Origin: Rhypophila decipiens
Taxonomy: Eukaryota > Ascomycota > Sordariomycetes > Sordariales > Naviculisporaceae
Assembly: GCA_033297075.1 (NCBI GenBank)
Contig: MU858082.1
Coordinates: 1 to 64,000, forward strand
Length of the DNA stretch: 64,000 bases
Reading direction: 5' to 3'
The position numbers and the translations under genes were made by a program. The first letter of the stretch is position 1; each line of letters begins with the position of its first letter. Below the pieces are notes generated by a model that was not told where the DNA came from, did no database searches, and worked only from the letters and a program-made list of their open reading frames with translations. Of the stretch, positions 54,967-64,000 are shown in pieces.

Positions 54967-56086
54967 TGCCTGGAGCAAGTCAGTCCAGTGTATGGTGGAA
55001 TTGTTTGAGGGAGGGAAAGCCATCAAGGTGGCGTCCGTGTAAGATAATAGACTTACGTCGGAGGTGAGGTGACACTCGGGGTTGTGAGCAGGTGGTGGTC
55101 GAAGGTTGAGGTTTGGTCGAGGAATGAATGCTGTCCGTTGGTTTCTGTCTTTCGCGCTCTACTTTACGGAGCAGCTTCGTCGAGTCGCGAATGTGTTGCA
55201 TGCAGTGTTTGTTGGATTCTTATGTTTGATCAGCAGAGAATCTCTAGAAATAGTCCGGGCAACGGAAGATTCGAGGCTTCACCGGTCGACAATCCACACC
55301 GGTGTTCATACGGGCCCGGATAACACACACACCGGCCGGCAATCGGCGATCCGCCCAACGGGTCTCGGGACGGAACCGGAGCGTTCGTATGCCCATGCAT
55401 CGGATTGAAGATGGAAGAAGTTTCTTGTCTTTGGTGTGAACCTTGATGGGCACCAAAATAATAAATAATAAAGATTCTAGATGTGTAACGGGATTGCAGA
55501 CCCGTCAACTGGAAAATGAGCTCTGGTAAGCTTCACATGTCGGAGTCGTCTTGTGAAGGGGGAACGGAATGATTGTAGACCATGATCTTCAAACAATGAA
55601 CAGTGGGCATAAGCTCAGTCCACGAACAGCCCAATCGTACACTCTCATTTCCGGGCCTCATCCGGCGAGTTAATTGGGAAATTAATAAGTACTTGGGCGA
55701 TGTTTATGCCAGCACGGGGGAACAAACACAAACATGTGTACTCATCGAGCTAAGAATGTCGGCCTGTTTTCGCCAATAGGGAGCCATACCGGTCCAGATC
55801 CCAGGCAGACGTTTGGGTAGCACTCGCTATACGAGGGTCGCCTTATGCCCCTGAAGAAGCAGGTGTGTATTGCTCACTGAACATGTGTGCGGGGAGTCCG
55901 ACCTGAATGGACGACCAGGTAATCTTGACATACCGTGCCCATCGAGTAGGTGAGGACAGGAGTGAAAAAGGAAATGTATATGAACCGCACCATGGCACTC
56001 ACCATGTTCCTCACCTTGGTCAACAGCTGGCAACCAACCGCCCTCAATTTTCCAACTCCGGCCCAGACGGAGAATTGTATCACAAA
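54967..56086. other. Divergent intergenic region, no gene seen
   Basis: About 1.1 kb between the starts of two divergent genes, the secreted glycoprotein (minus) and the NLP (plus). It should hold both promoters; I cannot name sites. Confidence 0.5.
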
Positions 56087-57061
56087 ATGCGTTCCATCAT
56101 CCTGACAGGAACCGGCCTGCTCGCCGCTATGGCGTCGGCAGTAACGCCCATCTCGGATAGCACCATGACGAACCTCCTCTACGCCGGCGGGGTAGATCTG
56201 GCGTATGCTGCCGCACCAATGTGGTTCTTTGGGCAGTCCCAGAACCAGCCGCCGTGCTACCCGACAAATGCGACAAACGCCCAGGGGCAACAGACCCCGT
56301 CCGGCGGACTGTGCAACCACCCGAATGTGGGCTGCAATTGCCGTAACCCCGGGATCGGCATCTCCAATCCCGGTCCGCCATTCCCCGTGTACTACACCTA
56401 CCAGAAGTGCAACGCCGGCGAGGTGCGCGTGGCGTACAACGTCTTTTATGAGAAAGACGGTGTCAACCCGGAAGGGACGTTTGGACATCGATAGTGAGTA
56501 CTCCAGTCATCTTCGGCTTTACTACCACCAACAGACGCAATATGTCCTAACATTTCGTCCCTTCAGTGACTGGGAGAGGGTAATCGTCATCTGGGCGACA
56601 TCCGGGTCCAACTGGGTACCCTCGCGACTGCTGTTGTCCCAACACTCGGGGTACCAATCGCTCAACTGGGGCGACATCCAAAACACGTTCAACACCGCCG
56701 ACGCCGGGCTGCCGCGTGGCGGGGACAATGGCTTCCAGAACCGCGACCACGCCAAAGTGTACGTCGCATGGTCGAAGCATGCAAACTACAACACGAGGAA
56801 CACGGGGTGGAATGATCCTCTGTCGCAGCTCTTGGATAACGCTTTCCGCAGTCAGGATTGGTGGTATTTCCCGACCAAAGGTGAGTCGCCCGAATCTGAT
56901 GCTCTAGGTAGGTCCTCGGTGACTGACTCCGAATGCTGCAAACAGGAGATTATCTTCGCGCGGATCGATCGACGCCGTTGGGAAACACAATTGCCAGCTA
57001 TAATTGGGGCGACGCGACGAGCAATCCGGCCAGTGTGCACGATGGATTGTGCTCAGCTTAG
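56087..57061 (+). CDS. NPP1/NLP family secreted protein (necrosis/ethylene-inducing-like)
   Basis: Three exons: 56087-56493, 56567-56880 and 56946-57061; introns of 73 and 65 nt with GTGAGT donors, 278 aa, phases consistent. The start at 56087 gives a hydrophobic signal peptide of about 18 residues; upstream in-frame codons are open but unlikely to be coding. The family's signature heptapeptide straddles the first splice junction (about residues 134-140), and most of the expected fold appears in exon 2. Cysteine-rich spacing near residues 70-85 is seen. Known family members act outside the plant cell and some cause necrosis while others do not; activity here cannot be judged. The gene is intact, with no premature stop. 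It is the last of the secreted-protein genes. Confidence 0.85.
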
Positions 57062-58283
57062 GGCATGGTGCTGTGAAAAAGGCTGGAGTTTGGTGTGCTC
57101 TGGCTGAGCGTGTTGAGGGGTATTGTAAATCTGTATCCGTATTGGCGTGTAAGGTATTCTGTTCTCCAAGACGGGATGTGATAGAGAACTGAGTTAATTG
57201 TGTGCTCTTCCCCTCCCATAAGCCAAGGCCTCTTAACAGCGGGCCCTTGCTGGTCTTGGCATGTTTACCGGACCCCACTGAAATGCTCCCCACAAAACAC
57301 GGAAATTTTCACTTCAACCTTCTTCCACGCTTTTCTCACCTCGAGCAATTGAACGCCGCGATCCTTCACCATGCTGCATGCTGTTGGTGGTGTCATGACT
57401 CCCATATGCATTAGTATTATATGGTATCTTATGTTTAGATTGCACTTTCACTCTCATGGCCGCCATCGGTCCATGAGATGAGACCAGGTAGGACTTCAGC
57501 AAACTCTCATTTTCTCTTTCTCCTTCTACTTCTTCATTTCACAGCAACAATCCATCCTCCAGCCGCTCAGGGGGTCTTCTCCTCCCTGTGAGGCTCCCCT
57601 CGGGGAGACCTTCTCTTCTCGGCGCGTCTTGTGTTGGGTCTCGGAAGGGGTTGGAGAATGGGAAGAGGTCTCTGTTGGTCTTCTGATCAATGGTGTCTCT
57701 TTATCATAATTGTTGCAAGAGCAAAAAATTTCCTGGACCATCATAGTCCGTGCCTGTGGTTTCTGTTCCCCTTTGGGAACAGTTGTTTCACACAGGCGAG
57801 GCTCCAAGCGTTCCGACATTTCTGTATATACGAGACCAACTCCCAAGCCGGTTGTGTCTTTTTTTCTCTTTCAAAGGTTGGGTTTCGAACTCTGGTGTTG
57901 GTCTTGTGGTCGTGTCAGTTTGACATATCTTGGCAGGGCCCTGCATGATGGATGCCCGGGAATGCCCGCCAATACGTCATAGCACGAACTTCAAGATTTG
58001 GTGACCTTATTCATCACCAGAGGGGTCTGCATCAGGCTAACAGCCATAACAAGAGCTGTGCAGCAAGTTTCCATCTGGGATGAAAGGTGGACTCAGGTCG
58101 ATGTCCAAAAAGGGAAAAAAGAGATAAAAGGAACAATGCAAATACCTACTTTCAGTTGCCGTCTTCTCTCTGTTTCCCCCGTGCATATGTTCAGCCCAGC
58201 AGCAAACCTCCCGAAAAGGGGTATCGCACCACGCAACGAATTGTCCTCATAACAGCAGCTTCTCATTCACGAATACCGCAACC
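57062..58283. promoter_or_regulatory. NLP 3' flank and malic enzyme upstream region
   Basis: There is no gene in 1.2 kb. It holds a CT-rich tract (about 57505-57545) and two small perfect hairpins, CTCCCC-TC-GGGGAG (about 57595) and TGTTCCC-CTTT-GGGAACA (57764-57781). No operator is named. Confidence 0.45.
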
Positions 58284-60272
58284 ATGTCTGAACAAGGCAG
58301 CGCAAATTTCCGACATCTGCCCCTGAGCACCAAGGGACCTCTTCCCTGTGCACTCAAAGGCACAGTCCTGCTAAACCACCCTTTCTTCAACAAAGGGTCA
58401 GCGTTTACCAAGGAAGAACGTCACGATTTCGGCTTGCATGGCCTGCTTCCTCAGAGCATCCAGACGTTGGAACAACAAGTGCAGCGTTCTTACGAGCAGT
58501 ACTCACGACAGCCCGATGATCTAGCCAAGAATACCTTTTTGACGTCGATGAAAGAGCAAAATGAGGTACTCTACTTCAAGGTATGGAAACGCCGCACAGT
58601 CCTTTCTTGGGATGGACCATCGCTAAGTTGTTGAGATAGTTGCTACATGACCATCTGGGCGAAATGTTCAGCGTAGTGTACACCCCAACCGAAGGCGACG
58701 CCATACAGAACTACTCGCGTGTATTCCGACGGCCAGAGGGCATCTTCCTCAACATCCACGACATTGATCGTGTCCACCATGACCTGTCGCTCTGGGGAGA
58801 GCCCGAGGATGTGGATTACATCGTCGTAACGGATGGCGAGGAGATTCTAGGCATTGGTGACCAAGGATGTGGCGGTATCTTGATCAGCGTGGCCAAGTTG
58901 GCCCTCACGACCATCTGCGCCGGGATCCATCCGAACCGTGTGCTACCCGTTGTCCTGGATTGTGGTACCGACAACGAGGAGCTGTTGAACGACCCTCTGT
59001 ATCTTGGGTTGCGGGAGAAGCGCGTTCGTGGGAAGAAGTATGACAAGCTTGTTGATACATTTGTCTCGGCAGCAAGGGAGCTGTATCCGAAAGCGTACAT
59101 ACACTTTGAGGATTTTGGGCTTCATAATGGTGAGTTTGGATCATGCCGTGTGGGATCGGCGAGGTGAAGCTAACGCTCAGCACCCAGCACGCCGGATCTT
59201 GGAGAAATACAGGCCGAAGATTCCATGCTTCAACGACGATGTTCAAGGAACTGGGTGTGTCACACTTGCGGCCATCATGGCCGGACTGCATGTCACAAAG
59301 CAGGAGTTGAAGGACCTCCGCATGGTCATCTTTGGAGCGGGAACAGCAGGAGTTGGTATCGCGGATCAAGTTCGGGACGCGATAGTGACCGAATACGGTA
59401 TCAGCACAAAAGACGCTGCCAAGAATATCTGGTAGGTTTCAACACGATAAGGGATCGGAATGCGCGCTGACTTGTCATACAGGCTCATCGATAAGGCGGG
59501 GCTACTTACCACAGGGGTAGACAGTCTTTCTGATGCGCAAAAGGTCTTTGCCAAACCAAAAGACGACTGGACAGACAAAGAGACAGACTTACTTGGGGTG
59601 ATCAACGAAGTCAAGCCAAACGTGTTGATCGGGACCTCAACAGTTCCAAAGTCTTTCACGGAAAAGATTGTGCGGGCGATGGCATCCCATGTCGACCGAC
59701 CAATCATCTTACCACTCTCAAATCCGACTCGGCTGCACGAAGCAGTTCCCTCTGACCTGTTGAAGTGGACGGATGGGAAAGCTCTGGTTGCTACAGGGAG
59801 CCCCTTTGACCCCGTGAAAGGACCGTGGGGCGAAAATGGGAAGGAGATCGAGATAGAGGTTGCCGAGTGCAATAACAGCGTCGTGTTTCCTGGAATTGGA
59901 CTCGGCGCTGTTTTGTCAAGAGCAAAGCGGGTGACGGATAAGATGCTCCTTCAGGCAGCGCAGGGTGTAGCAGAACTAGGCCCGGCCTTGAGGGACGATA
60001 CGGCACCGCTACTTCCGGGAGTTGATGTCGTCCGTGAGGTGAGCGTGCGCGTTGCGCGCAAAGTTATCCAGGCTGCCATGAAAGAAGGGGTGGCGACAGA
60101 GGATGGCATTCCGACTGAGGAGAAAGAACTGGAAGAATGGATCAAAGAACAGATGTGGGAGCCGGTGTATCGTCCGTTGAAGTATGTCGAGAAGGAGGGA
60201 GCCAGTCGTGAAGCCAAGGGTGAGATGAGAGTTGTGGGATCCGTGGAGAGACGGTCGAGGGCCCCAAACTGA
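58284..60272 (+). CDS. Malic enzyme (oxaloacetate-decarboxylating)
   Basis: Four exons: 58284-58580, 58640-59129, 59188-59431 and 59483-60272; introns of 51-59 nt, 606 aa. It converts malate to pyruvate, CO2 and NAD(P)H. Malic enzyme blocks appear in order: FFNKGSAFTKEERHDFGLHG, the VVYTPTEGDAI motif, VVTDGEEILGIGDQG, FEDFGLHN continuing into the next exon (ARRILEKYR), CFNDDVQGTG, and the second nucleotide fold FGAGTAGVGIAD. LPLSNPT and the FPGIGLGA segment follow. No mitochondrial presequence is obvious, so a cytosolic form is likely; cofactor preference cannot be decided by eye. The C-terminus is extended and basic/acidic. Confidence 0.93.
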
Positions 60273-60703
60273 GATAGAAACACCGGAAACTAGATGATAC
60301 CCAAATCTTCAAGATAGCGGCATCCATAAACGTTTTTCTCATTATTTAGTGTTCAGTTTCATATGAGCATTTGCTGTCAGGTTTAGAGTGACCATGGCTG
60401 CGAAAGGTTTCTGATGAAATTGGCTGGAGCATCCGAGTCTGGATGGCGGGGGCCAGGGACCATCCGGCTGTCAAGAGTCGCCCCGCAGCTGCGCGCAGCT
60501 GTTCAGCACCACACCCGTGGAACGCAAACCCCACCATAATCTCCACGTGACCCCTCACAAATCGGGTAGGGTTTCTCGGTCCACACCAAGACACAACCAA
60601 AAAATATCATTGTCGCCGTTCGATTTTAGCTTGCTGGATTTCCCCTCGAAATTTCGACTTCCTCAACCGACAACGTCGCCATTCACACACCCACACCGTC
60701 GCA
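60273..60703. promoter_or_regulatory. RPL23 upstream region
   Basis: Intergenic, 431 bp, with no gene. This is the promoter of the ribosomal protein gene; no specific site is named. Confidence 0.45.
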
Positions 60704-61685
60704 ATGGCCAAGCTTTCGTGAGTTCCGCCGAATGCACTCTCTCGCTGCGGTCCATCTGTCATTTTCTGCTTTTTCGCCGCCGATTCGATCAAAGAAAGAG
60801 GAGGGAAAGGGGACCGAAAAATGCATGCATCGCGGTTTTGTGGCGGGATAGCCGAAAAGAGGAGGGAAATCCGACGGTGCTGCACCGGTACAAATGTGAC
60901 ACTTTGCAACGAAAGATTGGCGGGAAAGCAGAAAATGGCAGATCGACTGACAGGGACATCGCAAGTTTAGCGATCTTGTTTGACTGACAATTGTGCTCAC
61001 AGTCGTGGTGCCCCTGGTGGCAAGCTCAAGATGACCCTGGGTCTCCCAGTGTATGTTGCGAAAACCCTATCCTCCTTTTCCCACGACTTTTTACTCGACA
61101 CCCGACTCAACCTCCCACCCGACGAGACCACACGCGATCATAAAACAGATTGGACACAAGGATGGATATGCTGACGATTCGGTTCACTACAGCGGTGCCA
61201 TCATGAACTGCTGTGACAACTCCGGCGCGAGAAACCTCTACATCATCTCCGTCAAGGGTATCGGTGCCCGCCTCAACAGACTTCCCGCTGGCGGTGTCGG
61301 CGACATGGTGATGGCCACAGTCAAGAAGGGAAAGCCCGAACTCCGGAAGAAGGTCCACCCCGCCGTTATCGTCCGCCAGTCCAAGCCCTGGAAGCGGTTC
61401 GACGGTGTTTTCCTCTACTTTGAGGACAACGCTGGTGTCGTAAGTTTTAGGACCCGATGTGCGCGTCTGGTTGTTGGCAGGGTCCGAAGGGCTTCTTGCG
61501 CGAGCCGCGGCCAAATCCTGCCAAAACCAGTGGAGTTTAATAATACATACTGACTGAACCTCGCTCAATTGCAGATCGTCAACCCCAAGGGTGAAATGAA
61601 GGGCTCCGCCATCACTGGCCCCGTCGGAAAGGAGGCTGCTGAGCTCTGGCCCCGTATTGCCAGCAACTCTGGTGTCGTCATGTAA
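60704..61685 (+). CDS. rpl23: 60S ribosomal protein L23 (uL14)
   Basis: Four exons: 60704-60717, 61003-61050, 61193-61439 and 61575-61685; introns of 285, 142 and 135 nt, 139 aa, the family's normal length. The first exon encodes only MAKLS with a split codon, as in many fungal ribosomal protein genes. The core is unmistakable: [76 protein letters not shown] and WPRIASNSG. It binds 25S/28S rRNA near the factor-binding site of the large subunit. The first intron is unusually long and holds a strong inverted repeat (see findings). Confidence 0.97.
60752..60943. repeat. Large inverted repeat inside RPL23 intron 1
   Basis: A left arm (60752-60781) is nearly the reverse complement of a right arm (60919-60943), sharing ATCTG-CATTTTCTGCTTT and a following GCCGCC/GGCGG part. 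Weaker pairing continues inward and the centre contains ATGCATGCAT. It could be a foldback insertion or an intronic structured RNA. Confidence 0.6.
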
Positions 61686-62197
61686 GAGGGTTGTCTTTTG
61701 TCACGGGGAATGAAACGGAACGGGATCATTTGGGTTGCTCACACTTTGGGGGAATAAAAAAACCACCAACATTTCTGTCGAACTCACAAGAGTTACGGAC
61801 GGAAACGCCAGACCACGAAACTAGACTCAGCGGGTTTGGCCAGGCTTTTGCATTTTCGGTTGCGGCGTGCTTGGGAGTCAAATACCATCTGCATAACATA
61901 CAGATCAATACAAAATGGCGGTTCTTCTCGAACTGATGCAACCCAAACCCAACCCAAGCCGCAGCGCAACCACCAAGAAGTGGTCTCAGTCGTTGTCATC
62001 CTCGTGGATCTGAACATCTTTACTTGCTACGTCGATACCCAAATAATACAACGTCCCTTCATGACACGCCAGTCTAGTGATATGTTTACAGGTCTATGTG
62101 TTTGTTGTTACATTGTTCCTTCCACAACATACTACACAAATACGCAGCACACACCAACTTCTCGACAGTATCTTACACATATACACGGTCAAGTAGC
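61686..62197. other. Convergent 3' flanks, no gene seen
   Basis: RPL23 3' flank and hydrolase 3' flank; only overlapping shadow ORFs. Confidence 0.5.
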
Positions 62198-63328
62198 TCA
62201 GTTACTCTTCAGCCACCGCACCAACGCAGCATGGAACCTCTCCGGATCCTGAATGTGCGGTGCATGTCCCAAGTCAGGAAACTCGACGAGCGTCGATCCG
62301 GGGATCATATCCCTTGCTTTCTTGCCCAGCAAATCATAGCGTCCCAACACTTGCTGCACCTCAGGAGGGGACCATTGTTTCCCTATGGCGGTGGTGTCTT
62401 TTTGGCCGATTAGGAGGAGTGTCTTGGTCTTGAGCAAGGGAAGTTCGTAGACGACAGGTTGGGTGAGGACCATGTCTACGACTCTTGCTTGACCTTGAGT
62501 GAAACTTCTGGATTGGCTGCCGGAGTAAATGTTTGCCAGCATGGTGGCCCACTTGTCGTAGGAGGAAGTCCAGGGACCGTTCGGGTAGTAAGTTGACTGT
62601 TCGTAGGAGCGGATGGAGGAGTAAGTTGTGGATTGTTCTGTCACGAAGGTGTCGTCTATGGACTGATAGGGGACTCCGAGGGCGAGGTAATCTTCTAGGC
62701 CGATTGGGTTGACGAGGATCAGATTGGAATTTCTTGATGGGTAGAGGAGGGAGTAGCGGATGCCGAGCATCCCGCCCATGGAGTGGCCTATTACTGTGAG
62801 GCCCGTGAGAGATGTGCCGAGGGCGGCCAGGAGATTGTGCGTGTTTAGAGCCAGTTGCTGGAGAGAGAACTGGTACCGTGAGCCGGGCTTGGAGGACTTG
62901 CAAAAGCCGATCTGATCCGGGATTATCACCCGGTTATAGCCCCCGCCGGTAAGAAGAACTCGGGCGGTTTCTTCCCAGGTGGCGGCGCAAAAGTTTCGGC
63001 CGTGAAGGAGGACGGCCGTTTTGGTCCTTTGAGGCCCGTTCTTGGTGGGCCTGCTATTGGCTCCTTTGGCTTTGCTGCGGTCTGTTCTTTCATTAGGACT
63101 GCTGAGGTCGTTGATGGTGATGTCCATAAAGGCCATTTCGAGGTCTAGACCTTGAGATTGGAACCTGTAAAGTCGCAGGGGCCAGGGGTAGGTAAAGTTG
63201 GACCCGTTGAGGTCGGCAGGAAACAGGCCATGGTCAATTTTGCCGTTCCTTGAGGTGATATTGTTGGCCAGTGCCAGAAGAGGAAACTGGAAAGGGGCAA
63301 AGACAAGCAAATGAGCAAGGAGCTTCAT
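62198..63328 (-). CDS. Secreted alpha/beta hydrolase
   Basis: A single exon of 376 aa from the ATG at 63328. There is a signal peptide (MKLLAHLLVFAPFQFPLLALA). Alpha/beta hydrolase fold markers: the oxyanion LLHGRNF (about 107-113), the nucleophile elbow GHSMGG (Ser183), an acid in LLLIGQKD, and the histidine in LGHAPHI near the C-terminus. With the Ser-Asp-His set present it should be active; the substrate is unknown (esterase- or haloperoxidase-like). Several NxS/T sites fit secretion. There are no introns. Confidence 0.85.
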   Translation of the reverse strand: MKLLAHLLVFAPFQFPLLALANNITSRNGKIDHGLFPADLNGSNFTYPWPLRLYRFQSQGLDLEMAFMDITINDLSSPNERTDRSKAKGANSRPTKNGPQRTKTAVLLHGRNFCAATWEETARVLLTGGGYNRVIIPDQIGFCKSSKPGSRYQFSLQQLALNTHNLLAALGTSLTGLTVIGHSMGGMLGIRYSLLYPSRNSNLILVNPIGLEDYLALGVPYQSIDDTFVTEQSTTYSSIRSYEQSTYYPNGPWTSSYDKWATMLANIYSGSQSRSFTQGQARVVDMVLTQPVVYELPLLKTKTLLLIGQKDTTAIGKQWSPPEVQQVLGRYDLLGKKARDMIPGSTLVEFPDLGHAPHIQDPERFHAALVRWLKSN

Positions 63329-64000
63329 GTTGAGAGACAGAGACTCGTCAAAAAATGGGTATGTACACGGAGATCTCTACACTTGCAGGTTGTTCAACAG
63401 CTTCATGACATTGACAGGAAAAGAAAACAGGATGATAACTGGCTCGCGGCAAAATTTGGAAAATCTTTTGCCAGTTCAGCTGAAGCAAGGGAGGTGAACT
63501 CTGCCCCCAGACCTACGGCCCGACGTCATCGCGACATTAGACGGCCATCCGGATATAATCTGGAGCAGCATGTCGGTAGATCACTTGAGCTAAGCCTTAC
63601 GACAACCGCACCTTGAATTGTTCATGTCGGATGTAATTTGTCCGATGTTAAATAGATGATGTTATTGGCATCCAGACCCGGTTAGAACGAAGAGGATATG
63701 CAAAGTTCGGCGATGGTAACGAAAAATGACTTGTTCATCTTTCAGGGCGGGATTTGCTGCTGTTAGTCATGTGAATTGACTGATTACTGGGATGGGAAAG
63801 GAACCCGGAAGAGAACTGGATCCATCTCGTGGTTCTCGGGATACGGCGCACAGCAGCGCAGGAAGCCGGATGAGAAGATATCTCACTCGCACCTGCTTGA
63901 TGTGCCTACCCGGTGGAAAAAGAAAGGAAAACGAGACCCGCTGTTACTGAAAAGCCGTTTCTTGAACAGGCAGCTGCACGTTCTCTCCTTCCCACTCTAA
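63329..64000. other. Right-edge flank, no gene seen
   Basis: No supported gene. An open frame from 63776 runs off the right edge but has no recognisable content. Confidence 0.45.

Noticed and set aside
1..64000. CRISPR arrays, operons, bacterial insertion sequences
   Set aside because: Intron-rich fungal DNA; no regularly spaced repeats found.

Overview
This window is nuclear DNA of a filamentous ascomycete (Pezizomycotina), probably a plant-associated Sordariomycete. Most genes carry 50-140 nt introns with GTRAGT-type donors, CTRAC-type branch sites and YAG acceptors. The gene content is typically fungal: a fungal transcription-factor family, DUF6594, DUF3433, 2EXR, CFEM, GT90 (CAP10), GH75 chitosanase, a Bas2-like secreted protein and an NPP1/NLP protein. 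Exon models were built by hand from reading frame, intron phase and splice signals, so boundaries are predictions.

Layout. 0-4 kb: the 5' end of a LINE (gag-like ORF, minus strand, running off the left edge), a frameshifted fungal membrane-protein gene, and a structured element with a tRNA-like pol III A box. 4.4-8.9 kb: flavin reductase-like protein, fungal transcription-factor domain protein and glutathione S-transferase; the last two are divergent across 666 bp, which looks like a small detoxification cluster. 8.9-19 kb: three minus-strand genes, an active-looking protein kinase, a DUF6594 three-TM protein, and a large pseudokinase-Sel1-ankyrin fusion. 19.6-22.6 kb: two small multi-exon genes of unknown function. 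23-33 kb: a CorA-like transporter, a GT90 glycosyltransferase, a short-chain dehydrogenase and a frameshifted 2EXR protein. 33.4-38.2 kb: one 1610-aa DUF3433 membrane protein.

38.9-57.1 kb is sparse in housekeeping genes and rich in secreted proteins: a ten-cysteine protein with two CC modules, a 54-aa cysteine-rich peptide with a 6-nt exon, a Bas2-like protein with a Gly-Asn-Ala tandem repeat, a CFEM-GPI protein, a GPI-type GH75 chitosanase, an unknown secreted glycoprotein and an intact NLP. They are interspersed with an AT-rich RIP-like block, a possible solo LTR and a tRNA-like gene split by a 269-bp foldback element. This resembles an effector-bearing accessory compartment.

57-64 kb returns to conserved genes (malic enzyme, ribosomal protein uL14/RPL23), then a secreted alpha/beta hydrolase.

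Three otherwise convincing genes each carry one single-base frameshift at a short A/T run (about 3050, 10009 and 31959). Homopolymer sequencing errors are as likely as real pseudogenes. The best candidates for something undescribed are the kinase / DUF6594 / pseudokinase-ankyrin trio, the split tRNA-like gene with its foldback insert, and the small secreted proteins.
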